Positions 19,722-27,705 are shown, counted from the first letter of the stretch. The stretch is 64,000 nt of DNA from Enterococcus pseudoavium NBRC 100491 (GCF_001544295.1 NZ_BCQF01000014.1:1-64000), one strand, 5' to 3'. Program-made: numbers and translations. Notes: generated from the sequence alone by a model not told the origin.

Positions 19722-20645
19722 TTATTTTCGCTTTTGGATCAAGCGGTCTTTCAATTTATTGAACCAGCGATTGACTCGATTCGAACCGACCTTAACTTCT
19801 TGACCCGTGTGGTATTCTTCGATTGCAACATTTAGCACGCCGCCTAAAATGATAATTGTTGCAGCAAAATTTAGCCAAAACATCAACACAATAAAACTTC
19901 CGATGATTTGGTATCCGGAAACACGTTGCGCAAAGGTTCTTGCGTAAAGACTAAATCCCTGCGCTAAAGCGATCCAACCAACAGTTGCAAAGATAGTACC
20001 AGGCAACGCATATTTAAAGCGAACTCGAGCATTAGGAATAACAATATATAATCCTCCTAAAATGACGAGTAGGCCAATCAGAGTTACTGGCCAGCGCAAA
20101 GCTAGGAACGTTTCGATAATATCTGGTGAAAAATGTAATAATTGCTGTAATGCATCCAAAATTACCTGACCCGCACTGAAAAATAAAGCGACTGCAATGA
20201 TAGCCATCATTAAAATCCCGACAATCCCCACTGAGACAATCCGGCTGATGACAAAATTCCCACGATCTTCCACACCATACGCTCGATTTAACGCCGTTTG
20301 CAAGGCATTAATTCCACGGCTGGAAGACCACAATGCGGCTAAAACCGAGAGTGATAACATCCCACCCGAGGTATCCTCCAATAAACCCGTGATCGCCGGT
20401 TTTAAAAAACTAAACACATTCGGCGGAATCACCTCGCTTAAATAAGGCAGGACCGTTTCAGGCGTGATATTGAAATAGGGCAACAGATTACCGACAATGA
20501 TCAATATCGGAAAAAAGGACAGCAACAAATAATAGGCGACTACCACAGAGCGGTCGCCTATTTCTGTTTCTGCTAGATGTTTTTGGATCGATTGGATAAA
20601 ATCCATTAGTTTTTTATTCTCTTTAATTTTATCTATTGGTCCCAT
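19722..20645 (-). CDS. YihY/BrkB family inner-membrane protein
   Basis: A 307-residue protein with about six membrane segments and the YihY/virulence factor BrkB pattern: RSVVVAYYLLLSFFPILI early on, LWSSSRGINALQTALNRAYGV in the middle, and LMFWLNFAATIIILGGVLN near the end. The family was once called ribonuclease BN, but that activity is now assigned to another protein, so the molecular function is unknown. The ATG at 20645 has GAGG upstream. It lies 15 bp after map and is probably co-transcribed with it. Confidence 0.9.
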   Translation of the reverse strand: MGPIDKIKENKKLMDFIQSIQKHLAETEIGDRSVVVAYYLLLSFFPILIIVGNLLPYFNITPETVLPYLSEVIPPNVFSFLKPAITGLLEDTSGGMLSLSVLAALWSSSRGINALQTALNRAYGVEDRGNFVISRIVSVGIVGILMMAIIAVALFFSAGQVILDALQQLLHFSPDIIETFLALRWPVTLIGLLVILGGLYIVIPNARVRFKYALPGTIFATVGWIALAQGFSLYARTFAQRVSGYQIIGSFIVLMFWLNFAATIIILGGVLNVAIEEYHTGQEVKVGSNRVNRWFNKLKDRLIQKRK

Positions 20646-20660
20646 AAAAACCTCGTCATT

Positions 20661-21425
20661 CTAGTAAGTCCCTTCTTCACCTTGTGAAGTCAAAATTTGC
20701 GGCCCTTCTTTAGTAATTGCTAATGTATGCTCATATTGAGCACTCCAGCCGCCATCGCGAGTATAAGCCGTCCAGCCATTTGGATCCATCTTCATTTGCC
20801 AAACGCCTGTATTGATCATTGGTTCAATTGTGATGACCATCCCCTCTTTTAAACGCAACCCTTTTCCGGCTACACCATAGTGAGGGATTGCTGGTTCTTC
20901 ATGAATCGTAGGCCCAATGCCGTGTCCCACAAAGTCACGAACAACTGAAAAGCCTTCACCTTCCGCATACGTTTGAATCGCATGACCAATGTCGCCAATC
21001 CGATTGCCAACTTGGGCTTGCTCAATACCTAAATAAAGAGCTTTTTTTGTTACTTCCATTAAACGTTCAATCTCAGGCGATACTTCACCGACTGCATAAG
21101 ACCAACAAGAGTCAGACATTGCGCCCTTGTATTCGACACACATATCGACTTTGATCAAATCGCCATTCTTCAAAGGTTTCTTTCTAGGGAACCCATGACA
21201 AATTTCATCATTGATACTGCAACAAGTTGCATATTCATATCCTTCAAAGCCAATTTGAGCGGCGATTCCGCCATGGCTTTCAATAAAGTTTCTAACAAAC
21301 TTTTCAATCTCCATACTTGTAATTCCCGGTTTGATAAAATCACGTAAATGACGATGAACATCAGCCAATAATTCTCCTGATTCATTCATCATTTCAATTT
21401 CACGGGGTGATTTTAATGTAATCAT
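20661..21425 (-). CDS. map: Methionine aminopeptidase, type I
   Basis: Map removes the initiator methionine from new proteins. The 254-residue M24 peptidase shows the metal ligands in order: KVDMCVEYKG with the first Asp, SDSCWSYAV with the second, GHGIGPTIHEEP with His, TIEPMI with Glu and the final Glu in SAQYEHT. The spacing is that of the lactobacillales type I enzymes. The ATG at 21425 has GGAG upstream. A promoter about 130 bp upstream leaves a moderately long leader, in which I see no clear structure. Confidence 0.95.
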   Translation of the reverse strand: MITLKSPREIEMMNESGELLADVHRHLRDFIKPGITSMEIEKFVRNFIESHGGIAAQIGFEGYEYATCCSINDEICHGFPRKKPLKNGDLIKVDMCVEYKGAMSDSCWSYAVGEVSPEIERLMEVTKKALYLGIEQAQVGNRIGDIGHAIQTYAEGEGFSVVRDFVGHGIGPTIHEEPAIPHYGVAGKGLRLKEGMVITIEPMINTGVWQMKMDPNGWTAYTRDGGWSAQYEHTLAITKEGPQILTSQGEEGTY

Positions 21426-21555
21426 GCACTCGTCTCCTTATTTTTCTGTCAAGTTATCTTTCTGGTGAAAATATCTTCGTTAATCGTCTAGCAGAATCAT
21501 TTATCAATCCATCCAAGTCAAGTGAGCTAGTCGAATCACCTTTTTCATCCTGTTT

Positions 21556-21584
21556 ATTTTAACATAACCCTATTAAGCGAACAA
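21556..21584 (-). promoter_or_regulatory. Promoter of map-yihY
   Basis: TTGTTC, a 17-bp spacer and TAAAAT on the minus strand. It is divergent from the flavodoxin promoter, with about 40 bp between the two. Confidence 0.55.
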
Positions 21585-21621
21585 ATGGTAGGAAGCGGTG
21601 ATTTCCTTTTGATTTTTATTT

Positions 21622-21630
21622 TGATATAAT
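21622..21630 (+). promoter_or_regulatory. Extended -10 promoter for the flavodoxin leader
   Basis: TGATATAAT is a perfect extended -10 element (TGnTATAAT). No good -35 is present 17 bp upstream, as is usual for extended -10 promoters. Transcription would start near 21637, about 283 nt before the flavodoxin start codon. Confidence 0.6.
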
Positions 21631-21636
21631 GACCAT

Positions 21637-21919
21637 AAATTTAGCTTAAAGCTAAGGATGTCTGTTGCGAGTTTCACTTCGTATTTCTAATACGTTAGTG
21701 GAACCGTATGCCAACGACGAGAAGAAAATTTGGCTCAAATTTTAACATCTTCGTTAGAGTTGGCTCAACTTTCTATAGCACACTTAAGAAGAAAAACTTG
21801 TTTCAAAGAGTGGGAAAATTATCTGAGTGTACGCTTTAGTTGAACAATATACGGCATTCGAATTGAACTAACTTTTTCTTGAAAGATTAGTTCATTCAAA
21901 CGAATAAGGAGGAATTTTT
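21637..21919 (+). promoter_or_regulatory. Long structured 5' leader of the flavodoxin gene
   Basis: About 280 nt without a credible protein gene, containing several stems. Hairpin A has GTTTCACT/AGTGGAAC plus inner CGTATT/AATACG (21671-21704). Hairpin B is AAAATTTG-GCT-CAAATTTT (21725-21743), with flanking GAAG/CTTC. Hairpin C is AGTTG-GCT-CAACT (21758-21770). B and C carry the same 9-mer TTGGCTCAA exactly 30 nt apart. A fourth stem, TGAACTAA/TTAGTTCA (21864-21871 and 21887-21894), sits just before the ribosome binding site. It does not match any riboswitch I know. The helices are seen as complementarity; folding and function are inferred. Confidence 0.5.
21838..21912 (+). repeat. Leader element shared with the asp23-family gene
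   Basis: This segment reads AGTTG..., TATACGGCAT, a hairpin, then AGTTCATT and GAATAAGGAG. The same order and nearly the same flanks occur upstream of the asp23-family gene on the other strand (62131-62056, and again at 62286-62211), with a different stem sequence in between. Confidence 0.55.
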
Positions 21920-22363
21920 TTGACATTAGCAAAAATCGTTTATGCCAGCATGACAGGAAATACCGAGGAAATCGCCGATATTGTGGCCGAAGCCTTTGAA
22001 AATTTAAATCTTGATGTAGAAATCGACGAGTGTACCCAAGTAGAGGCGGAAGAGTTTGAAGCTGCGGATATATGCGTCGTTGCAACTTATACTTATGGCG
22101 AAGGCGATCTGCCAGATGAGATCGTTGACTTTTATGAAGACTTGCAAGAATTGGATCTTAGCGGAAAAGTCTTTGGCGTCTGCGGATCTGGGGATACTTT
22201 TTATGACCTTTATTGTAAATCAGTGGATGATTTTGATGCCGCTTTTGCAAAAACGGGCGCTACTCGCGGTGCAGATAGCGTAAAAGTTGAAATGGCGGCA
22301 GAAGAAGAAGATATCGAAAATTTGGAAGCTTTTGCCAAAAAATTAGCAGAAGCAGTCGCTTAA
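21920..22363 (+). CDS. Flavodoxin
   Basis: A 147-residue short-chain flavodoxin, a soluble FMN electron carrier. The phosphate-binding loop is ASMTGNTEEIA near the start; TYTYGEGDLPDE and GSGDTFYDLYC match the loops around the isoalloxazine ring. The start is a TTG at 21920, favoured by AAGGAGG 8 nt upstream and by the conserved N-terminus beginning right after it; no ATG fits. It is a single-gene unit with its own long leader and a terminator. The redox partner is not evident from the neighbours. Confidence 0.9.
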   Translation: MTLAKIVYASMTGNTEEIADIVAEAFENLNLDVEIDECTQVEAEEFEAADICVVATYTYGEGDLPDEIVDFYEDLQELDLSGKVFGVCGSGDTFYDLYCKSVDDFDAAFAKTGATRGADSVKVEMAAEEEDIENLEAFAKKLAEAVA

Positions 22364-22367
22364 GTTA

Positions 22368-22401
22368 GAGGTACCGATGAAGTTCGGTACCTCTTTTTTT
22401 A
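22368..22401 (+). terminator. Rho-independent terminator of the flavodoxin gene
   Basis: GAGGTACCG/CGGTACCTC stem (22368-22376 and 22385-22393), 8-nt loop, followed by eight T residues. Confidence 0.9.
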
Positions 22402-22479
22402 TAACCTAGATTGAGGATGTTTTCTTTTTAGAAAAGCTGAGAAATGCTAAGATAGGATTAGTGAATTGGAGGGATAAAA

Positions 22480-23718
22480 ATGGTTTTACCAAATTTTGAG
22501 ATACTTTTAGAAAAATATGCTCATTTGATTGCGAAAGTTGGCGTAAATGTGCAAAAAGAAGATACAGTGGTAGTTTATGCTAGTGTTGAACAAGCGCAAT
22601 TGGCCCGTTTAGTCACCAAAGAAGCCTATCGATTGGGAGCTGCCGAAGTGATCGTTCAGTGGAATGATGATGAAATTCAGCGGGACTTTTTAACTCATGC
22701 TGCTGATGATCGAATCAATCAAGTTCCCACCTACAAAGTTGATGAAGCGAACGCTTTTGCGGAAAAACGTGTAACTCGGATCAGTATTGTTTCCCAAGAT
22801 CCAGATGCCTTATTAGGTGTAAATACACAGCGCGTCGCTACCTATCAAGCCGCTCGCGGCAAAGCTTTGCAAGCTGTGATGGAAGCAACACAATCAAACA
22901 AATTACGCTGGACTGTTGTGGCCGCTTCAAGCCCGGCTTGGGCCAAAAAAGTTTTTCCTGAGCTAACCTCCAGTGACGAACAAGTCGATCGGTTGTGGGA
23001 TGAGATTTTCAAAACAACTCGGATCTATACTGAAGATCCGATCAAAGCCTGGCAAGAACATGATGCAGCGATGCGTCAACAAGCGGAACGTCTGAATCAA
23101 GAACAATTTTCAGCGCTGCATTATACTGCGCCAGGTACCGATCTAGTGATTGGCTTGCCAGAAAATCATGTATGGGAAGGTGCAGGTAGTTTTGCCGCTG
23201 ATGGCAATGAATTTATGGCCAATATGCCGACAGAAGAAGTTTTTACAGCTCCAGATCGTAATCGCGTTGATGGTTATATCACCAGCACGAAACCATTGAG
23301 TTACGCGGGCACGACCTTAAATGATATGAAATTTACTTTTAAAGATGGCAAAGTTGTCGAATTTTCAGCTAAAGATGGTACTGATGTTTTAGCTTCTCTT
23401 TTAGCTATCGATGAAGGGGCAAAACACCTAGGCGAAGTCGCCTTAGTTCCTGACCCTTCACCGATTTCTCAATCAGGGATCACCTTCTTCAATACCTTAT
23501 TCGATGAAAATGCTTCGAACCACTTAGCGCTTGGGGCCGCTTATCCTTTCAGTGTCGAGGGTGGAACCGAAATGACGAAAGATGAATTAGCAGCTGCCGG
23601 TCTGAATAGCAGCCAAACCCATGTCGATTTCATGGTGGGATCAGCTCAAATGACGATTGATGGAATCCGAAAAGATGGCTCAAAAGTGCCGATTTTCAGA
23701 AATGGTGATTGGGCTTAA
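22480..23718 (+). CDS. pepS: M29 family aminopeptidase (PepS/AmpS)
   Basis: This 412-residue metallo-aminopeptidase releases N-terminal residues from peptides in the cytoplasm. It shows the M29 pattern: VNVQKEDTVVVYA in the N-terminal domain, and in the C-terminal domain ENHVWEGAG, MPTEEVFTAPDRNRVDG, DEGAKHLGEVALV and HVDFMVGS, which carry the Glu, His and Asp metal ligands of the family. Length is typical. The ATG at 22480 has GGAGG at good spacing. It is a monocistronic gene between two terminators; the upstream 78 bp hold no clear promoter by eye. Confidence 0.93.
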   Translation: MVLPNFEILLEKYAHLIAKVGVNVQKEDTVVVYASVEQAQLARLVTKEAYRLGAAEVIVQWNDDEIQRDFLTHAADDRINQVPTYKVDEANAFAEKRVTRISIVSQDPDALLGVNTQRVATYQAARGKALQAVMEATQSNKLRWTVVAASSPAWAKKVFPELTSSDEQVDRLWDEIFKTTRIYTEDPIKAWQEHDAAMRQQAERLNQEQFSALHYTAPGTDLVIGLPENHVWEGAGSFAADGNEFMANMPTEEVFTAPDRNRVDGYITSTKPLSYAGTTLNDMKFTFKDGKVVEFSAKDGTDVLASLLAIDEGAKHLGEVALVPDPSPISQSGITFFNTLFDENASNHLALGAAYPFSVEGGTEMTKDELAAAGLNSSQTHVDFMVGSAQMTIDGIRKDGSKVPIFRNGDWA

Positions 23719-23730
23719 ATTAAACCTAAA

Positions 23731-23768
23731 AAAGGAGGGATGACAAGATTTTTGTCATCCCTCCTTCT
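23731..23768 (+). terminator. Terminator of the M29 aminopeptidase gene
   Basis: A 13-bp stem GGAGGGATGACAA (23734-23746) pairs with TTGTCATCCCTCC (23752-23764), followed by TTCTTC. The stem is strong but the T-run is short. Confidence 0.75.
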
Positions 23769-23787
23769 TCTGAATAAACGGTGTTCC

Positions 23788-23815
23788 AAAAGTAGCTTCT
23801 TCGGAAATAAGCCAC
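23788..23815 (-). terminator. Possible terminator downstream of tRNA-Arg
   Basis: On the minus strand GTGGCTT pairs with AAGCTAC (23815-23809 and 23798-23792, one G-U pair), followed by TTTTGG. It lies 82 bp beyond the tRNA; weak, but the only candidate. Confidence 0.4.
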
Positions 23816-23897
23816 AATTTCACAAAAATTTAAGAAGCCAGTTTCGTCAATTCCTTCTTATTTCTTGAAGTTGATCCCTTTTGTCACAACCTTATGA

Positions 23898-23971
23898 TGT
23901 TCCCGACTGGAGTCGAACCAGCGGCCTATCGCTTAGGAGGCAATCGCTCTATCCTGCTGAGCTACGGGAAC
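23898..23971 (-). tRNA. tRNA-Arg, anticodon CCT
   Basis: The minus strand folds as a complete cloverleaf. Acceptor GTTCCCG pairs with CGGGAAC, the D arm is GCTCAGCAGGATAGAGC, and the anticodon stem ATTGC/GCGAT closes a loop CTCCTAA with anticodon CCT, reading AGG. The T arm contains GGTTCGACTCC. The discriminator is A and CCA is not encoded. It has its own promoter (23983-24011). Confidence 0.95.
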
Positions 23972-23982
23972 AGATCTATATT

Positions 23983-24011
23983 ATTGTAGCGATTTTAACT
24001 TATTTTAGCAA
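23983..24011 (-). promoter_or_regulatory. Promoter of tRNA-Arg
   Basis: TTGCTA, exactly 17 bp, and TACAAT on the minus strand, 12 bp upstream of the tRNA 5' end. A terminator for the preceding helicase gene lies just upstream, so the tRNA needs its own promoter. Confidence 0.7.
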
Positions 24012-24053
24012 GTCGCCTCGCTTAAATATAAGTCATTTATCTAATCAAACAGC

Positions 24054-24097
24054 AAAAAAGGAAGTCGTTTTCTTTATTTGAAAACGACTTCCTTTTT
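24054..24097 (-). terminator. Terminator of the sfsA-oxidoreductase-helicase operon
   Basis: A perfect 13-bp stem GGAAGTCGTTTTC/GAAAACGACTTCC (24060-24072 and 24080-24092) with six T residues following on the minus strand. A T-run on the plus side makes it look bidirectional, but no plus-strand gene is nearby. Confidence 0.88.
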
Positions 24098-24131
24098 ATT
24101 ACTTCAATAAAACTAGCACATCAGTAAAAAG

Positions 24132-25313
24132 TTATTTACGCTTTTTCCCTTTATTTTTGTTTTTCACTTTTTTCTTTTTAGGTTCACTTTTTCTCACAGG
24201 CTCTTCGGTTAATAATTCACCGCCAAATAAATAAATTGGGGCTAACGGAATTTCAAGTTTCTTCCCAATTTTTACTAAATCGGCTTTTTCCTGTGGTGTA
24301 ACTAGCGAAATAACCATTCCAGCTTCCCCCATCCGACCTACGCGGCCAGAACGATGAAGATAACTTTCCTCACTTAATGGGATATTAGCGTTAATTACAA
24401 ATGGCATAGCTTCAATATCCAAGCCCCGACTGGCTAAATCAGTCGTCAGCAGGCCTAACACCTGATGCTTTTTAAACTGTTCAATCGCGTTCTTACGAGA
24501 AATTTTTGATTGGTCTGAAGCAAGGCTTGCGACAGGCAACTGATGGAAGAGCAATTTTTCTTCGGCACTTCCCATATCACTTAACTGATTAAAGAAGATC
24601 ATGCCCCAAAATTCCGGTAAATTCAGCAGCCGGCGCAGCTGATCAACTTTCTTTCGATCACTTGTCTCTATATAAAAATGCTGAACCTCACCTTGACTGT
24701 CATCCTCTTTAGAAACATCCACAACCAACAGCTCGGTCTCAAACTGATTCAACTCGGCTAACACAGTCTCGGCCGTTGCTGAAAAGTATAAGCGTTGTGC
24801 CTCGTTGTCACTTGCTTTCAGAATTTTTTGAACAAGCTGTAAACTCTGACCCTGGATCAGCTGATCGACTTCATCAAAAACCAAGGTTTTAATATTCGCT
24901 GCCTTAATTTTTTTAGCGGTAATCAATTCTAAGACTCGTCCTGGCGTTCCCACCAGCACTTCCGGCTTTTTCTTCAAAGCTTCTTGTTGGCGTTTCACAT
25001 TGGCGCCGCCAATTAGCGACTGAACCTTCATGCCTGAACCGGCTAACCACTTACGCGCCACCTCAACCACTTGCATCGCTAGTTCTTGCGAAGAAGTTAA
25101 CACCAGGAGTTGACTGGCTACTCCCTCTTCTAATTGATTGATCAGCGGCAATAAATAAGCTAGGGTTTTGCCACTGCCGGTGGGGGCGATCCCTACTAAA
25201 TTTTGACCCTCACTGATTGGCGTAAATACTTTTGCCTGGATCAGTGCCGGTTTTTGAAACCCTGCATCCTGCCAGTTTTTTTGTAAAAATGGGACAAATT
25301 TTTGACTGTTCAT
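24132..25313 (-). CDS. DEAD-box family RNA helicase
   Basis: A 393-residue helicase with the two RecA-like domains of the DEAD-box family and a lysine-rich tail (last about 25 residues) that could bind RNA. Motifs: Q motif around FQKPALIQ, motif I ATGSGKT, Ia-type VLTSSQELA, motif II DEVD instead of DEAD, motif III SAT, and motif VI HRSGRVGR. The DEVD form and short length resemble the YfmL group rather than full-length CshA. The ATG at 25313 has GAGGAAACT upstream. It follows the oxidoreductase gene by 8 bp. It probably acts in ribosome assembly or cold adaptation, by family only. Confidence 0.88.
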   Translation of the reverse strand: MNSQKFVPFLQKNWQDAGFQKPALIQAKVFTPISEGQNLVGIAPTGSGKTLAYLLPLINQLEEGVASQLLVLTSSQELAMQVVEVARKWLAGSGMKVQSLIGGANVKRQQEALKKKPEVLVGTPGRVLELITAKKIKAANIKTLVFDEVDQLIQGQSLQLVQKILKASDNEAQRLYFSATAETVLAELNQFETELLVVDVSKEDDSQGEVQHFYIETSDRKKVDQLRRLLNLPEFWGMIFFNQLSDMGSAEEKLLFHQLPVASLASDQSKISRKNAIEQFKKHQVLGLLTTDLASRGLDIEAMPFVINANIPLSEESYLHRSGRVGRMGEAGMVISLVTPQEKADLVKIGKKLEIPLAPIYLFGGELLTEEPVRKSEPKKKKVKNKNKGKKRK

Positions 25314-25321
25314 AGTTTCCT

Positions 25322-26323
25322 CTATTTCTCGTCGGCATCAAAGACGATGCCCGCACTTTTTCGCATATCATAAATTACTTGGTTTACATTGCGGGATAAT
25401 TCCACCCACGCTTCATACTCTATTCCATATTCTGGTTTTGTCGGATTTAAAATAACTTTAGCAAATTCTGCTGCTTCTTCCACCATCGGATTATCCAGTT
25501 GCTGAACGTTTAATTTTTCACGGCGATGATGGTTCCGATCATGAAACACTGCTTCGTCAATCGAGTTGATGGCATTCAATACTAGCGTACCATTTGCCAA
25601 ATATATTTCCGACTCTTGAAAGCTATCACCAATTTTGCCTGTACGAATCGTTACATCAAAACCGTCATAACGTAAGATTCCCGTTCCCATGCCATCAACT
25701 CCGGTGGCAATCTTTTGGTCAAAATAAACACTCTCTTTCGGCATACCAAACCAAGCAAGTGCTGCGTAAATCGGATAGACTCCTAAATCAGCTAAGGCAC
25801 CACCAGAAAAATGTGGTGAGAAGATATTAGGCTCTTCCCCATCCAACACTAGATCATAACGAGATGAATATTTCATAAAACTAAAATCAGCGCCAATGAT
25901 CTGATCTTTTAATGGTAGAAAATCCGCCACGACTTTAAACGCTTTCTCATGGATATTGCGAGCGGCTTCAAAGAAAAAGACGCCCTTTTGATTGGCTGAT
26001 TCAATGATCTCAGCCATTTCTGTGGGAGTTGAAAAGGCTGGCTTTTCGACAATCACATTTTTCCCAGCTAAAATGGCCTGTTTCGCTTGTTCAAAATGTA
26101 AACTATTCGGTGAAGCAATATAGATCGTATTTACATGCTCAAGCTTAAAAAAAGTCGCTAAATCAGTAGCATATTCGACATCACCATATTTTTCGCCAAA
26201 TTTTTGGGCCGTTTCTAACTGCCGCGAATAGACTGCGGCTAATTGATACTTGCCTGTTTCATGAGCTGCTTGAACAAATTGATCGGTGATCCAATTCGTT
26301 CCAATAATACCTAAATTAATCAT
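25322..26323 (-). CDS. Gfo/Idh/MocA family oxidoreductase
   Basis: A 333-residue NAD(P)-dependent sugar or polyol dehydrogenase-like protein. The Rossmann motif is LGIIGTNWI at the start, the EKPAF motif with the conserved Lys is near residue 93, and the C-terminal alpha/beta domain is complete. The substrate cannot be told from sequence. A GTG at 26341 overlapping sfsA extends the frame, but AGGTGGAAG there is the ribosome binding site for the ATG at 26323. It lies between sfsA and a helicase gene, an arrangement that gives no pathway clue. Confidence 0.88.
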   Translation of the reverse strand: MINLGIIGTNWITDQFVQAAHETGKYQLAAVYSRQLETAQKFGEKYGDVEYATDLATFFKLEHVNTIYIASPNSLHFEQAKQAILAGKNVIVEKPAFSTPTEMAEIIESANQKGVFFFEAARNIHEKAFKVVADFLPLKDQIIGADFSFMKYSSRYDLVLDGEEPNIFSPHFSGGALADLGVYPIYAALAWFGMPKESVYFDQKIATGVDGMGTGILRYDGFDVTIRTGKIGDSFQESEIYLANGTLVLNAINSIDEAVFHDRNHHRREKLNVQQLDNPMVEEAAEFAKVILNPTKPEYGIEYEAWVELSRNVNQVIYDMRKSAGIVFDADEK

Positions 26324-26337
26324 ACTTCTTCCACCTT

Positions 26338-27069
26338 TCACTGATTGGGATCAATAAATGTTTGGGCTAAATCAAAAGGTACTTCCCCTTTGATTACGAT
26401 GCTCTCCTGATCTACTTCACAATTATACGCTAAAATCTGAACGCCGTCTGCTTCAGCCTGTTCCACCGCCTCATACAGTGCCGGCTGCATTCCGCGGTGA
26501 ATAGTTGCCGTTTTGATCAACGGAAACTGAACAATAAACAGCACATAACAATGATAAGCCATTTTTTGAGCCAGCTGCAACTCTTTTACGTGTTTCAAGC
26601 CCCGTAACGTCGGGGCATCGGGAAAGGCTCCAATTCCGTGATTTTCCAAAGTCAGGCCTTTAACTTCCACAAATCCCTTTTCCACTTGATCGGTTTCAAA
26701 ATAAATATCAAATTTTGACCGATCAAAGGTATACTCACGTTTCAAAAAATTGATCTGACCTTTCAGTCCAGGCAATGTAATTTGACCTGTTAAAATTCCT
26801 TCTGCCGCTAGAGCATTTGGGATCTGTGAATCAAGATTGATCCACATTGCTCCTTTTTTAACCGCAATCAAATCGTACGCCGTCTTACGTTTAACCGATG
26901 GCTGATAATTAACTGCAACTAGCGCTTCGGGTAATAATAATTCTTTGCTGCGACCAGTATTTTTTACATGGGTGACGATTTCTTCTCCCGTATCTAATAA
27001 ACGACAACGCGCAATAAAACGATTGCTTCTTTCAATAAAAGTTGCTAAGTAAATAGCCGAATATTTCAT
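26338..27069 (-). CDS. sfsA: SfsA family DNA-binding/sugar fermentation stimulation protein
   Basis: A 243-residue SfsA protein. The N-terminal OB-like part (FIERSNRFIARC... THVKNTGRSKELL) and the nuclease-like C-terminal part (FDIYFET, VEVKGLTLE, PDAPTLRGLKHVKEL) are both intact. Acidic and Lys residues of a PD-(D/E)XK-like core are recognisable. E. coli SfsA affects maltose genes; its real role is poorly known. The ATG at 27069 has AAGGA 13 nt upstream. It is the first gene of a three-gene operon. Confidence 0.92.
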   Translation of the reverse strand: MKYSAIYLATFIERSNRFIARCRLLDTGEEIVTHVKNTGRSKELLLPEALVAVNYQPSVKRKTAYDLIAVKKGAMWINLDSQIPNALAAEGILTGQITLPGLKGQINFLKREYTFDRSKFDIYFETDQVEKGFVEVKGLTLENHGIGAFPDAPTLRGLKHVKELQLAQKMAYHCYVLFIVQFPLIKTATIHRGMQPALYEAVEQAEADGVQILAYNCEVDQESIVIKGEVPFDLAQTFIDPNQ

Positions 27070-27135
27070 TTTCTATCAAAATCCTTCTAAAAAAGTTAAA
27101 TAGTCCTTAAGCCGGATGGCAAGACTCCCAACTTT

Positions 27136-27164
27136 ATTATATAGTATAACAAAGCAAATCTAAA
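27136..27164 (-). promoter_or_regulatory. Promoter of sfsA operon
   Basis: TTTAGA, 17 bp and a perfect TATAAT on the minus strand, about 67 bp upstream of sfsA. Confidence 0.5.
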
Positions 27165-27248
27165 AAGATCACTATTTTTAATAAATTGGTCGATTATCAA
27201 ACGTCATTTTTTGATTATTATCTGCCAGATTGTGAAAGGAGTTTTTTG

Positions 27249-27608
27249 ATGAGATTGAAATGGCCTGTCTTCCTCAGTGCGATGTCCCTCAGCGCTGCTG
27301 CAGTAAGTTCAAAGCTAGCTCGCAAGCGTAACACACAAGATTTAAATAGCATTTATGTTGGTTCTTGGGAGTTCACTCATCCAAGGGAACAGAAACTTCA
27401 TACAATCACTATCTATCCGGATCTTTCGATCATTTTAGATGGAACGGCAATTATTTATCAGCTGATCGAACTAAGTGAAGAAAAATTAGCGATTCAAGAT
27501 CAGTTCGGCTATCATTTATTAATCAAAACCCAAGAAGGCATCCCAAACACCTTGTATGATGAATTAGATGATGTCTCTTTTCCGATTATTCCAGTAAATA
27601 ACTACTAA
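27249..27608 (+). CDS. DUF4828 family small protein
   Basis: A 119-residue protein starting MRLKWPVFLSAMSLSAAA, a short hydrophobic N-terminus that could be a signal or membrane anchor, followed by YVGSWEFTHP and a beta-rich domain. The pattern is that of DUF4828, known from lactobacilli and enterococci and without an assigned function. The open frame extends upstream to 27186, but the ATG at 27249 has GGAG 7 nt before it. It stands alone on the plus strand between sfsA and gltD, with terminators on the far side. Confidence 0.75.
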   Translation: MRLKWPVFLSAMSLSAAAVSSKLARKRNTQDLNSIYVGSWEFTHPREQKLHTITIYPDLSIILDGTAIIYQLIELSEEKLAIQDQFGYHLLIKTQEGIPNTLYDELDDVSFPIIPVNNY

Positions 27609-27613
27609 AAAAT

Positions 27614-27656
27614 GAACGAGTTAGAAGAAAGGGCCGCTTCTTCTAACTCGTTCTTT
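27614..27656 (+). terminator. Terminator after the DUF4828 gene
   Basis: A perfect 16-bp stem (27614-27629 and 27638-27653) with an 8-nt GC-rich loop begins 5 bp after the stop codon. The following T-run is only TTT, so the stem is exceptional and the tail poor. Confidence 0.65.
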
Positions 27657-27660
27657 AGCG

Positions 27661-27696
27661 AAAAAAGGGGAGTGACCAACGTCACCCTCCTTTTTT
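27661..27696 (-). terminator. Bidirectional terminator after gltD
   Basis: A 10-bp imperfect stem GGAGGGTGAC/GTCACTCCCC with a 4-nt loop (27667-27690) is flanked by six A residues on one side and six T on the other, so it can stop transcription from both strands. It serves gltD on the minus strand and backs up the DUF4828 terminator. Confidence 0.8.
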
Positions 27697-27705
27697 GAAT
27701 TTCTT

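Noticed and set aside
21658-21690. Ten-codon open frame beginning ATG TCT in the flavodoxin leader
   Set aside because: AAGG directly abuts the ATG with no spacing, and the sequence lies in a hairpin; no support for a leader peptide.
21637-21919. FMN riboswitch before flavodoxin
   Set aside because: The conserved FMN aptamer blocks are missing, and the hairpin pattern does not fit the six-helix fold.
23898-23971. tRNA-Arg as a phage or island integration site
   Set aside because: There is no duplicated tRNA end, integrase or foreign gene nearby.
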